Source: JAZSMJ01 sp045535815 | GTDB taxonomy: Bacteria; Bacillota; Clostridia; Oscillospirales; CAG-272 | NCBI GenBank assembly: GCA_045535815.1 | Contig: JAZSMJ010000006.1 | Span: 7,791-71,790, forward strand | Direction of reading: 5' to 3' | Length of the DNA: 64,000 nt | Shown here: one piece after another, positions 52,298 through 61,600 of the stretch | How the letters are laid out: each line of letters begins with the position of its first letter | Position numbering within the stretch: the stretch's first letter is position 1 | Program-made: the position numbers and the translations under genes | The notes under the pieces: model-generated | Told to the model about the DNA's origin: nothing | The model's database searches: none | What the model saw: the letters and a program-made list of their open reading frames with translations, nothing else

Positions 52298-52908
52298 ATA
52301 AAATTATTTGGGATATTTCTGACTATATTTTTGTTTCCGATGAACCTAAAAAGGTTGATGCAATCTTTCTGCCGGGAGGGTCGCATCCTGAACAACCTGA
52401 ATATGCGGCTAAACTGTACCATAAAGGTTATGCTAAGTGGATTATTCCCTCTGGTGGAGTTAGTGTTAAACGAGATAAATGGCCAGGTGTTCGCTCAAAG
52501 GCCGAGATATATAATGGTGATTATCAATCCGACTGCGAGTTTTTTATCGATGTGTTTGTAAAAAACGGTGTGCCTATAGATGCAATTATTGGAGAAGATA
52601 AATCAGGACATACTCGTGATAATGCTTTTCTTTCACGAAAAGTCGTTGACGAAAGTGGCGTTGAGATAAAAACGGCAATGATTGTCTGTAAAGCGTTTCA
52701 CGCCAGACGTTGCCTTATGCTTTATCAAATGGCTTTTCCCGATGTTGAGATAAAGGTATGTCCAGTTCATTGCTTCAATATAACAAAGGATAATTGGTAT
52801 ATGACCGAGCTAGGAACAGACCGTGTTCTTGGCGAACTCGCCCGGTGTGGCAATCAGTTTGTTGGTGACATGAAGTCATATTTATCATATATTAAGAACA
52901 ACCAGTAA
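52294..52908 (+). CDS. YdcF/DUF218 family protein
   Basis: 204 residues from ATG 52294 (AAGGAGAATTC, coupled to the four-helix gene). DUF218 features: AIFLPGGSHPEQPEYAAKLY, WIIPSGG, EDKSGHTRDNAFLSRKVV and CKAFHARRCLML. YdcF-type proteins bind SAM or act on small molecules; no membrane segment is seen. Partner of the four-helix protein by operon structure. Confidence 0.85.
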   Translation: MNKIIWDISDYIFVSDEPKKVDAIFLPGGSHPEQPEYAAKLYHKGYAKWIIPSGGVSVKRDKWPGVRSKAEIYNGDYQSDCEFFIDVFVKNGVPIDAIIGEDKSGHTRDNAFLSRKVVDESGVEIKTAMIVCKAFHARRCLMLYQMAFPDVEIKVCPVHCFNITKDNWYMTELGTDRVLGELARCGNQFVGDMKSYLSYIKNNQ

Positions 52909-53043
52909 GATAATAGAATGCGTCAAATTTTACTTTGACACAAAAAGAATATTCACATTACTTTTGGTCTTTCTTACCCATGTTTATATACTTTTAGTCG
53001 CTCTTTCAATGTTTTGTCCTATATTAACTCTGGAGGTAATGGT

Positions 53044-54090
53044 ATGAAATATATTTCGGTTGACGGTGAGGATATAGTCTGGTATGACGTGAAGAAATCT
53101 CCGTTTGTGCTTCACGGATTTTACAATCCGTTATCGGAGCCGTTTTTCAGAAGACTTCCGCAAGATGTTGCTGAGGCTACGAGCGCCGGTGTTGATACAT
53201 TAAGCCGTGAATCTGCAGGCGGACGAGTAAGGTTTTCTACAGATTCTCCGTATATTGCAATACGAGCAAAGTACAGATCGGTCGGACGAGCTCCGCATAT
53301 AACGCTTGTATCCTCGGCAGGCTTTGATCTTTATGTTGACGGCGAATTCGGAAGCAGATATATCAGAGAGTTCAGACCGCCTTACGATATCGTTGATACG
53401 TATTGTTCACTTGTGCATTTAAACGACAATAAATTAAGATCATATACGATAAATTTCCCAACACATTCTGTTGTTGAAGCCCTTGAGGTGGGAATAAGAC
53501 CCGGAGCGGTTCTTGATAAACCGGTGCAATACCGTGATTTATTACCGGTGATATTTTACGGTTCATCTATCGTACACGGAACTGCATCGACTCATCCGGG
53601 TGCAACCTATCCTGCAATTATATCGAGAGATCTGAATATTGATTTTATTAATATGGGCTTTTCCGGAAATGCGATGGGTGAACAGGTCTTGGCAGAATGG
53701 CTGTCAGGGCGTCCGATGAGCGTTTTCGTTTGCGATTACGACCATAATGCCCCTGATTTAGAGCATCTTGAAAAAACGCACTATTCGTTTTATCAGACGA
53801 TGCGGAAAAACGCGCCCGACGTTCCTTATATTATGATCTCACGCCCGGATTATTGGACCGGAATTGATCAGGAGCATATCCTCGATCGGCGAGACGTAAT
53901 AATGTCATCGTATCTTAAGGCACGATCAAACGGTGACAAAAATGTATATTTTATCGACGGTCTCAGCTTTTTTGCATCAGAGCATCAGTATGAAACGGTT
54001 GTTGACTGCACTCATCCAAACGATTTCGGTTTTGTAAGAATGGCTGAAAAAATAGGTGCGGTTATCAAGCATATTCTTGAAAAGAAGTAA
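53044..54090 (+). CDS. SGNH/GDSL hydrolase (carbohydrate-esterase-like)
   Basis: 348 residues from ATG 53044 with GGAGGTAATGGT upstream. N-terminal beta-sandwich (about 1-160), then the SGNH core: block I FYGSSIVHGTAS (Ser), block II INMGFSGNAMGE (Gly/Asn), block III CDYDHNAPD, and DCTHPNDFGF with catalytic Asp-His. Intracellular (no signal peptide). Possible deacylase of sugars or glycosides. Belongs to the island but not to the array cassettes. Confidence 0.88.
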   Translation: MKYISVDGEDIVWYDVKKSPFVLHGFYNPLSEPFFRRLPQDVAEATSAGVDTLSRESAGGRVRFSTDSPYIAIRAKYRSVGRAPHITLVSSAGFDLYVDGEFGSRYIREFRPPYDIVDTYCSLVHLNDNKLRSYTINFPTHSVVEALEVGIRPGAVLDKPVQYRDLLPVIFYGSSIVHGTASTHPGATYPAIISRDLNIDFINMGFSGNAMGEQVLAEWLSGRPMSVFVCDYDHNAPDLEHLEKTHYSFYQTMRKNAPDVPYIMISRPDYWTGIDQEHILDRRDVIMSSYLKARSNGDKNVYFIDGLSFFASEHQYETVVDCTHPNDFGFVRMAEKIGAVIKHILEKK

Positions 54091-54101
54091 AGGAGCTTTT
54101 T

Positions 54102-54887
54102 ATGGACAGAAAGCTTATTGATCTTTCTTTCGAAGATTTTCCAATGCAGCTTCACAGCTTTGTGAAAGATGCAAAAATTTATGATAGCAGTTGTTCAGAG
54201 CTTGCGAGAGTTTATTACATAGACAAGGGTAGCGGATATTATCTGAAAAGATCGCCTAAAGAAAGTCTTAAAAGTGAAGCTCATATGACCGGATATTTTG
54301 CCTTTAAAGGATTATCCTGTAACGTCATTGAATATCTTTCTGAAGAATACGATTGGATGCTTACAGAAAAAATATCAGGCGAGGATTGCACTTTTCAACA
54401 ATATCTTGATAATCCCGAAAGATTATGTGATACTCTTGCAATTCTTCTGAGAAAGCTTCATGAAACCGAATACAAGGGCTGTCCTATAGAGGATCATACC
54501 AACCTCTACTTTAAAAGAGCAGAGGAGAACTATAGCAACGGCATATTCGATTCATCGTTCATATCAGACGAGCTTGATTTTGCAAATGCAGACGATGCGT
54601 GGAGATTTGTTGAGACCTCAAAAGACGCATTAAAGAACGATGCATTACTTCACGGTGATTATTGTCTTCCGAACGTAATTCTGGATAATTGGAATTTCAG
54701 CGGTTTCATTGATCTCGGTAACGGGGGAGTAGGCGATCCTCATGTAGACATTTTTTGGGCGATTTGGACGCTTGAATATAATCTGAAAACAGATAAGTAT
54801 AAAGACAGATTTATAGATGCTTACGGTCGTTCTTCAGTAGATAAAGAAAAGCTAAAGCTTATTTCAGTTATAGAGGCATTCGGCTGA
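54102..54887 (+). CDS. Aminoglycoside phosphotransferase-like kinase
   Basis: 261 residues, size of APH(3') enzymes (about 264). Kinase-like motifs: GSGYYLKRSP (Lys), MLTEKISGEDC, catalytic LLHGDYCLPNVIL and metal-binding GFIDLGNGGVGDPHVDI. RBS AAAGGAGC. It ends at TGA 54885-54887, and repeat homology with the tRNA-Val terminator begins at the very next base. Native length is intact. Whether it gives resistance cannot be told from sequence. Confidence 0.88.
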   Translation: MDRKLIDLSFEDFPMQLHSFVKDAKIYDSSCSELARVYYIDKGSGYYLKRSPKESLKSEAHMTGYFAFKGLSCNVIEYLSEEYDWMLTEKISGEDCTFQQYLDNPERLCDTLAILLRKLHETEYKGCPIEDHTNLYFKRAEENYSNGIFDSSFISDELDFANADDAWRFVETSKDALKNDALLHGDYCLPNVILDNWNFSGFIDLGNGGVGDPHVDIFWAIWTLEYNLKTDKYKDRFIDAYGRSSVDKEKLKLISVIEAFG

Positions 54888-54957
54888 TGATATGCCAAGC
54901 CTGCGGCTTGGATAAACAAAAAGAACATTTGTCTATCGACAAATGTTCTTTTTGTTG
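54888..54957. repeat. Third copy: hairpin plus element-type terminator
   Basis: TGATATGCC, CCAAGCC-TGC-GGCTTGG (54895-54911) and a perfect 19-bp terminator, AACAAAAAGAACATTTGTC-TATC-GACAAATGTTCTTTTTGTT (54915-54956). About 70 bases match 55749-55823 in direct orientation. It starts just after the kinase stop codon and serves as bidirectional terminator for that gene. Confidence 0.88.
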
Positions 54958-55045
54958 TTGCCTAAGAACAACTAAACGGTTCGTAAATGTAGGAAAGAAA
55001 AGCGAAATGGTGCGTAACCGTACTGTTCAACAAATTGGATTTTAC

Positions 55046-55522
55046 TTACTCAATTTCTGTGCGAATAGTAAATACATCAGGAAGATTAAAAATATCCTTT
55101 TTCAGGAATAGTGGATAAAAATACACCTCACCCAATCTTTCAAACTCCAACCATTCAAAAATGTGTGTGCGATGACCTTCGTTTGATGTAAACAGTTTGC
55201 CCCTTTCCAATAAATCTGTATTTGATATATCCATTAAGAAATAAATACATAGTTCGTGATAGCGAAGATTATCGACATCTTCAGTAAAAAATGCTTGATT
55301 GAGCCAAAGAGGACGGACAATCGTAGGCGTAATGCCTAATTCTTCTTGCGCTTCTCTGATAACCGCATTTTCTGCTGTTTCACCTATGGCAACTCTCCCG
55401 CCGGGCAAATAGTAATACGGTGACCTCTCATCGTGCATTGCCAAGATTTTGCCGTCAGAAATCATCATAGCACACACTCTGTAATTAAATTTCTCATTGT
55501 CAATTTTGAAAGATATGTCCAT
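55046..55522 (-). CDS. NUDIX hydrolase
   Basis: 158 residues. Nudix box GRVAIGETAENAVIREAQEELGI fits GX5EX7REUXEEXGU. Start MDISFKIDNEKFNYRVCAMM resembles the small Nudix hydrolases of Firmicutes; substrate unknown. ATG follows AAAGGATGG. The gene lies between two direct copies of the repeat (54888-54957 and 55749-55823), with its promoter abutting the right array. Confidence 0.9.
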   Translation of the reverse strand: MDISFKIDNEKFNYRVCAMMISDGKILAMHDERSPYYYLPGGRVAIGETAENAVIREAQEELGITPTIVRPLWLNQAFFTEDVDNLRYHELCIYFLMDISNTDLLERGKLFTSNEGHRTHIFEWLEFERLGEVYFYPLFLKKDIFNLPDVFTIRTEIE

Positions 55523-55563
55523 CCTTTAATTCTCTTGTCAAATTTTTATTTGTGCGTGAGTTT

Positions 55564-55592
55564 ATTATATCACACTTTTGCAAATACATCAA
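55564..55592 (-). promoter_or_regulatory. Promoter of NUDIX gene, overlapping the array edge
   Basis: Minus strand: -10 TATAAT (55564-55569), 17-bp spacer, -35 TTGATG (55587-55592). The -35 lies in the last array hairpin (GCC-TTGA). Confidence 0.7.
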
Positions 55593-55772
55593 GGCGTAGC
55601 CTTGAATATCATCCGCAACTTGTTGCGGTATATCATCAATGCGAAGCATTGTATATCATCAAGCCGCAGGAAGATGCACGCTGGCGCGTGATGAGATACA
55701 AGGGCGGCTTGTCGCCCTTGATGATATACGCCGCACTTCGTGCGTCAATGATATACCAAGCCTGCGGCTTGG
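55589..55772. repeat. Right hairpin array next to tRNA-Val
   Basis: Seven inverted repeats: TCAAGGC-GTA-GCCTTGA (55589-55605), CCGCAA-CTTG-TTGCGG (55613-55628), CAATGC-GAA-GCATTG (55637-55651), CACGC-TGGC-GCGTG (55677-55690), CAAGGGCG-GCTTGT-CGCCCTTG (55699-55720), CGCAC-TTC-GTGCG (about 55732-55744) and CCAAGCC-TGC-GGCTTGG (55756-55772), with TATATCAT/TGATATA linkers. A remnant CAAGCCGCAGG lies at 55660-55670. Same design as the left array with different stems. Confidence 0.85.
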
Positions 55773-55775
55773 ATA

Positions 55776-55821
55776 AACAAAAACAGAACATTTGTCGGTA
55801 GACAAATGTTCTGTTTTTGTT
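55776..55821 (-). terminator. tRNA-Val terminator, element-type core
   Basis: Minus strand: a perfect 21-bp stem AACAAAAACAGAACATTTGTC with its complement around loop TACC; its end touches the tRNA CCA. Almost identical to 54915-54956. Confidence 0.92.
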
Positions 55822-55897
55822 GGTGGGGACAACTGGAATCGAACCAGTGACCTCATGCATGTCAAGCATGCACTCTAACCAGCTGAGCTATGCCCCC
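55821..55897 (-). tRNA. tRNA-Val (GAC)
   Basis: 77 bases with CCA encoded. Acceptor GGGGGCA/TGTCCCC, D-arm GCTC...GAGT, anticodon stem CATGC/GCATG with loop TTGACAT (anticodon GAC), T-arm ACTGG-TTCGATT-CCAGT. Right edge of the island, convergent with tRNA-Leu. Confidence 0.97.
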
Positions 55898-55909
55898 GTA
55901 ACGCTTGAT

Positions 55910-55938
55910 ATTATATCACAGTATTTCCTTAATTGCAA
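55910..55938 (-). promoter_or_regulatory. Promoter of tRNA-Val
   Basis: Minus strand: -35 TTGCAA (55933-55938), 17-bp spacer, -10 TATAAT (55910-55915), 12 bases before the tRNA. Confidence 0.75.
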
Positions 55939-55966
55939 GACCTTTACAATATTTTTTTGAAAAAGT

Positions 55967-55991
55967 AATCCGGCGTTTTTTACGCCGGATT
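55967..55991 (-). terminator. Terminator after the Asp-box protein gene
   Basis: AATCCGGCGT-AAAAA-ACGCCGGATT on minus, followed by ACTTTTTC. Confidence 0.88.
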
Positions 55992-55998
55992 ATCTTTA

Positions 55999-57162
55999 TT
56001 ATATTCTGAATATCGTTCCTGCGATATGACGTGCTCCGCCAAGAGCCTGACCGTCATCAACACAGTAATAGTATCCCATAAACAAGCTGCCGTCATCAAG
56101 TTCGACTACCTCGGGGTAGCCTATATCACCGCATGAAGCATCTCCTGCTCTTAAAACAAATTCGTTGCTCCATGTCTTTCCTTCGTCTGTACTGATCATG
56201 CCGTAAAGACCTATCTTTGCCTTAGGTACGTCACGCTTAGCGTATACAAGAAGCAATCTGCCGTCACGAAGAAGAAGAGGGTAGGGCGATATTGCAAAAG
56301 CTTTGATTTTTCTTGGAGTGCTCCAATTCAGCCCAAGATCATCTGAATATGAAATGTACGCCCATCTCGTTTGAGGTATACAGTTGCCAAACCATGCGCC
56401 AGTAGTTGCAAGAAGTCGGTTTTCACCAAGATCTACGATCTGTGCGTAGGAATGTGATATCTCGTGATACGGATCCCGTGCAATCTCAGATACGTATTCC
56501 CAGGTTGCGCCGTTGTCCTCAGAGCTGTATAATGCTGCAAAATATACGTTTCTTGAGGTATCGTCAGCGCCAACGTCACGTGATACTACAAACGGCTTAA
56601 GCAGTTTACCGGGACGTTTTACCATAGTTGCAGCGGCAACGCAGTGTGTAAAATCGTAACGCATAGGCTCAACGATATGAGGACTCCAGGTTTTACCCTT
56701 ATCATCCGAACGAGTCATATAATTTTTCACCTGATATCTTCCGTCGCTCAGCTGTTCTCCGCAGTATGACTGACCGAAATGAAGCCACGTATCAGGACCT
56801 ATCTCAGGTGCATCAGTTCCGCCGATACCGTAGTGAGGACGGTCGGGGCGATGAATAAATTTTGCTCTTTTTTCTTCGATAGGAAGATCCTCGTTGTGAA
56901 CTACAACACGCTCAGACTCGGGCCAGGTATATCCACCGTCAAGCGAACGTGTGAGCATGATCTGTGCTCTTGCGTGAACCCCTCTTTGACCGTGGTCAAT
57001 GTTCTCGCCCTCAACGTAATTTACGTTTTCGGTGTGCTGGTGCATAAAGGCGATCTCACCGCCACCGAAATACATCATTTCACCAAAAAGCGGATGCGCA
57101 CAGTAGGTATGCTTGTTTCCGCATACACGAACGTGTTTAAGAATGGTAGGCTTGACTTCCAT
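55999..57162 (-). CDS. Asp-box (BNR/sialidase-fold) protein
   Basis: About 387 residues from ATG 57160-57162 (GAGG nine bases before; ATG two codons earlier is possible). Five Asp boxes, S-x-D-x-G-x-x-W, at SLDGGYTW, SDDKGKTW, SEDNGATW, SDDLGLNW and STDEGKTW give the six-bladed propeller of GH33 and related proteins. No FRIP motif or signal peptide is visible, so true sialidase activity is uncertain; it may be another glycosidase or binding protein inside the cell. Confidence 0.82.
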   Translation of the reverse strand: MEVKPTILKHVRVCGNKHTYCAHPLFGEMMYFGGGEIAFMHQHTENVNYVEGENIDHGQRGVHARAQIMLTRSLDGGYTWPESERVVVHNEDLPIEEKRAKFIHRPDRPHYGIGGTDAPEIGPDTWLHFGQSYCGEQLSDGRYQVKNYMTRSDDKGKTWSPHIVEPMRYDFTHCVAAATMVKRPGKLLKPFVVSRDVGADDTSRNVYFAALYSSEDNGATWEYVSEIARDPYHEISHSYAQIVDLGENRLLATTGAWFGNCIPQTRWAYISYSDDLGLNWSTPRKIKAFAISPYPLLLRDGRLLLVYAKRDVPKAKIGLYGMISTDEGKTWSNEFVLRAGDASCGDIGYPEVVELDDGSLFMGYYYCVDDGQALGGARHIAGTIFRI

Positions 57163-57182
57163 AATCATATTCCTCGTTATAT

Positions 57183-58565
57183 TTATTCAATTTCATTATG
57201 TAAAGCAACTTGTTTTTTCATATACTTAATGGTTTTTATATAGTCCGGAAGGAAGGTAATTAAACCTAAAACCCATGCAGCCGGGCTGGCGAAGCACATT
57301 ATAGTGTATCCTGAAGAATCGCTAATGCCTGTATTTGATATCAAGGCTAAAACAATTAATGATATTCCTGCACGTCCTACTATTTCTGTGAACCCGGATA
57401 AAGTAGTCCAGAAATTGCGTCCAAGAGATTGCAATACGCTTTTTAATTCAGCTACGGGAACCAGAAAGAACATACAACAAATATTGACAAGACTGTAGAT
57501 ATATGCTCCGTTAACGACTTCGCCTTGAACGTCACCGGCAATCAAAGTTACAATGTTTTTTCCAAACATTAGAATAAATACTATTGAACAACAGCAGAAT
57601 ATCCACCCAACGTACAGAGTTTTTCTTATGCCTTCGAAAATTCGTGTGTACTTGTTAGCTCCGAAATTTTGCGCAACGAAGACCGACAAAGCAGATGCAA
57701 ACGATAAAATGGGCTGCAATGCAAATTGCTCAATCTTAGTTCCAGTGGTTTGAGCAGCAACGTAAATAACACCGAGTCCATTTGTTACGAATTGCATAAC
57801 GATAGAGCCGATTGACAGAATCATATTAAGAAACGCCATAGGCACGCCTATATTCAAAAGCATACAGTCAAGGGTAAAATCGGTTTTAAAATGTTTTTTT
57901 GTAATATGTAAAAGAGGCTGCTTTCGAACCAAGTATATAATACAAAGAATGCCTGATATAAGCTGAGCAACAATCGTTGCCAAGCCTGCACCGTCGGTAT
58001 CCATCTTGAATATGACGATAAAAACAACGTCGAGGATAATATTAATCACGCATGCAATAATAAGAAAGAACAAAGGAGTTCTTGAATCACCGAGAGCACG
58101 TATCATATTGGAAAGAAGATTGTATAAAGCGGTAGCAAAAAGTCCGGCAAAAATCCAAAAAAGATATGAATACGATCTATCTATAATATCTTCCGGGGTG
58201 CGGAGCAGCTCGAGTGCGGGACGAGCTAAAAGAATAGACAATATCGAAAATAAAATAGTTATTATGGCCGAAAGCTTTATGCTTGCCGCAAACGTTCTTT
58301 TGATTTTTTCATTGTCGCCTGCTCCGAAATAACGGGCTGTCAGAGCAGAAAAACCAATAGTCAGAGATTGGATCGGTCCGGTCACAAACCAGAACAGGCC
58401 TCCGGTTGCACCAACTGCGGCATACGCATTTGAGCCAAGCGTTCGCCCTACTATTACCATATCGGCTATGTTGTAAAACTGCTGAAAAATATTGCCGATA
58501 ATGAAGGGAACAGAGAATAAGAGAATTTGCTTTAAGGGCGAGCCTTTGGTAAGATCGTTTGTCAT
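57183..58565 (-). CDS. MATE family efflux transporter
   Basis: 460 residues, about 12 membrane helices. Start MTNDLTKGSPLKQILLFSVPFIIGNIFQQFYNIADMVIVGRTLG and the matching second-half repeat (AFLNMILSIGSIVMQFVTNGLGVIYVAAQTTGTKIEQFALQP) are MATE signatures. Na+- or H+-coupled export of cationic compounds; substrate unknown. Has its own promoter between the GH127 terminator and the ATG. Confidence 0.92.
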   Translation of the reverse strand: MTNDLTKGSPLKQILLFSVPFIIGNIFQQFYNIADMVIVGRTLGSNAYAAVGATGGLFWFVTGPIQSLTIGFSALTARYFGAGDNEKIKRTFAASIKLSAIITILFSILSILLARPALELLRTPEDIIDRSYSYLFWIFAGLFATALYNLLSNMIRALGDSRTPLFFLIIACVINIILDVVFIVIFKMDTDGAGLATIVAQLISGILCIIYLVRKQPLLHITKKHFKTDFTLDCMLLNIGVPMAFLNMILSIGSIVMQFVTNGLGVIYVAAQTTGTKIEQFALQPILSFASALSVFVAQNFGANKYTRIFEGIRKTLYVGWIFCCCSIVFILMFGKNIVTLIAGDVQGEVVNGAYIYSLVNICCMFFLVPVAELKSVLQSLGRNFWTTLSGFTEIVGRAGISLIVLALISNTGISDSSGYTIMCFASPAAWVLGLITFLPDYIKTIKYMKKQVALHNEIE

Positions 58566-58598
58566 ATAATATTGCTCCGATGTATTTTTGTCGATGAT

Positions 58599-58627
58599 AT
58601 TTTAACTCCGATATACTTTTTTGTCAA
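58599..58627 (-). promoter_or_regulatory. Sigma-A promoter for MATE and Asp-box genes
   Basis: Minus strand: -35 TTGACA (58622-58627), 17-bp spacer, -10 TAAAAT (58599-58604), 34 bases before the ATG. The Asp-box gene may be read from it too, about 20 bases after the MATE stop. Confidence 0.75.
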
Positions 58628-58635
58628 TAGAAAAT

Positions 58636-58665
58636 CAGACGGTTCAAAAATATTTGAACCGTCTG
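58636..58665 (-). terminator. Terminator after the GH127 protein gene
   Basis: CAGACGGTTCAAA-TATT-TTTGAACCGTCTG, 13-bp stem, then ATTTTC on minus. Confidence 0.9.
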
Positions 58666-58681
58666 ACGAAAAATCATATTA

Positions 58682-61600
58682 CTATGCCTTTGGATATCCT
58701 GCAATATAGCCAAGACCGTAATCAGTTGTACCGTTTACAATAAGCATTATACGCATATATACAGCGTTTGTCGGATCATAGCCTGCTTCGATCGTGGCGT
58801 CTGAAACAGCAAATTCGATTCTGTTCCATCCGTTTTTCAGATCCTTTCCTACCGTGCTTGTCTGATATATAAGACGTCTGCCCTCGGTCGGTGCTGATTT
58901 AGTATCACATATTTCAATTGAAAATCCGGATACGGTGGATGCGTTGCTAACGTAGAAGTCAACAGATAACATCGTGTAAGCGCTGATATCAATTCCTGCG
59001 TCTCCTCCGTTCTTAAGATTTCCGCAAAGAACTACCCATCCGTTGCCTACGCAATCTTCCATAAGGATAGCGGGCTCACCTTGTATAGTGGTAAGCGAAG
59101 AGGCTTTATCACCCCACCATCCACCTGTGGCTGAAGGTGTGAAATTATATATCAGATCTCCAAATTCGGGAGGAGTTCTTTCAATTTCCTTTCCGTGCCC
59201 GATAATGTCGCCTATACCCATTTCTGTTTCACCTGTCATAACGACCATAGTGCGTATATAGCGCACGGACTTAGGGTTATATTCTCCTTCTATCGTTGCA
59301 TCTGAGACATTGAATTTAACGGTGTTCCAACCGTTTTTAAGTCCGGCTATCTTATCGGGAGTTATCTGATAGATCAATCTGTATCCCTCGGAAGCATCGG
59401 TCGTGCTTGATATTTCTATAGAAAACATTCCTATAGTGGAAACGTCTGCGGTATAGAAGTCAACAGAAATAGATTCATATTTGCTTATGTCAACGGGAGC
59501 ACCGTTTGCAGCAAGTAGACCGCAGATGACCTGCCAATCAGCTGATGTGGTGGAAGCATTCATAAGAATTGCATTTTTTCCGTCACGAACGCCAAGCGTG
59601 CAGGCGTGGGTACCCCACCAGTTTCCTGAATAGGTTCCGTCAAATATATAGATCGGTTCGCTTCCTTCGAATATCTCGGTATCTTCTTCGGGCTCGTATA
59701 TAACGTAGTCTATGCGTTTTAAGTATACGGTATAATTTTCCGTTGTTATAAGACCGTACTTCTTAAGAGGGAGGGTTGAATCGTTTATCTTAAGAGTATA
59801 GGTGCCGTTTCCGTTGCTTATGACAGCGCTTTCAAGCTCTGCCAGCCATCCGGTGTCAAAGCTTCCGACGATAACGTTGGTAGAAACGTTGCCGGTAACT
59901 GCTAAAAGGTAAGGCCCGTGATATATAGAGAATACGTTAGGATCGTCGGGGGTGCTGCGTGTATATGTTTTAAACGGGGTATTCCATACGATAATGTCAC
60001 CCTCTGACCAGTCATCTGTCAAAATTACATATCCGTTTGTAATATCGTAATCGGAAATGATTTCTCCGTTTACCGAAAGAAAAGTGGTATTTGACCAATA
60101 AGGAACTCTGAGTTCGATGCTCTTTGATCCTCCGGCAGTAACAGTGATCGTGTTTTCTCCGTCTTCGCATAACATATCAAGAGAGAAGCTTCCATCCGTA
60201 TATGAGCTGCTGATATATCCGTTTATACGAACGGTTTCGGGATCAACGTTGTAGTATACGCTTTCAACTACCTTTGTAAAGTTTTCCATACCACTACCGG
60301 TGCAGCACCAGAAGCCGTTCTGCGGTCCGTGGAATGCTTTATATGCATTAGTCTCAAAATATTGATCGTATATCTTTCCACCGTCAGAGCTTATCGAGCC
60401 CATAATGCCGTTAGATAAAGCAAACTCAATATAATCGTAGTATTTTGCCTCACCTGTTTTTTCATAAAGAAGCTGTGCAAGCTTTATCATATTATATATA
60501 GCACAAATTTCAGACGGGCGGTCGGAATGATCGTCGCAATAGGGGCATATAACTCCCTTTTCTTTCCAATATTCCGCACTTGCAGAGCCGCCGTTTGCGT
60601 AAAGTCTTTCGTCAACGACCATTTCAAAGAAATTCTCAACAGCAGTGAGATACTTTCTGTCTCCCGAAATGAGATACTCAAGCATAAATCCGGTAGCCTT
60701 CGGAATGGTAGTATTGGCGTGAAGTCCGTCGAGGTTATCGGTATCAGATGCCCATGCGTCAAGCAAAGCTTTTTCATTGAAGAATCGAGCTGCTTCAAGA
60801 GCTTTTTCCGATCCTGTGATATTATACAGAGCGTAGAGAGGCTCAGAAATGCCGCCGTATTCGATCCTTTGAACATTAAGGACCTGAGCAGGAGTAAGAG
60901 CACTCATTCTGTTGTATATCCAATCAGCGTACTGAGAAGCTACCTCAAGAGCCTGCTCGTTTCCGCAGTAAAGATATGCATCAACGCAACCTGCGAGTAC
61001 CTTGTGTGTAAAATAATAGGGTACGCCGTCCCAGGAGCCTGATTCAACAGACTCGATGCGTGAAAGCGGATAGCAAAGAACGAATCCATCCTCTGACTGA
61101 CACTTGTCAAGCTCTTCTATGCAGTATTCAACTATATCAAACAGATCCCGATCACCTGTCTGAGAATAAAGCATGGAGCAAGCCGAAATATAGTGTCCGA
61201 GAGTTATACCTTTAAGGTTGGGATCACTTTCCCAATCGGGATAAGGCTGATATCCGTTCTGAGTATTGATGTGAGAAAGACCTGATTCTTCTCTGTACCA
61301 ATAGAGTATTCTGTCTGCATCAAGCTGCTTGAGGTACTGAGCATTTATATCTTCCTTGATCTTCCAATCGCCCGAAAGAAGAGATGCATTGAATAGAGAA
61401 ACTCTCTCGGAGGGGATTACAGAAACATCTGAAAGATTTATGTCGGGAGAGCTCTTAAGCAGATTGTAGGAAAGAATCGCAACGTCAATCCCGTCTCTGT
61501 AGGTGTCTCCGTTTATGTCACTTTCGTTGTACGAAGTTTCGATATCTGCTTTTCCCATATCAAAAAGGAAACAAGAAACATCAAGGGAGTCTATAAAGCC

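Noticed and set aside
54885..54890. Truncation of the APH-like kinase by the repeat
   Set aside because: The protein has 261 residues and ends at the position expected for APH(3') enzymes, so the repeat appears to sit just after an intact gene.
55636..55869. Small ORFs across the right array and tRNA-Val
   Set aside because: They read through a tRNA, a terminator and palindromes, have no ribosome site, and are explained by the repeats.
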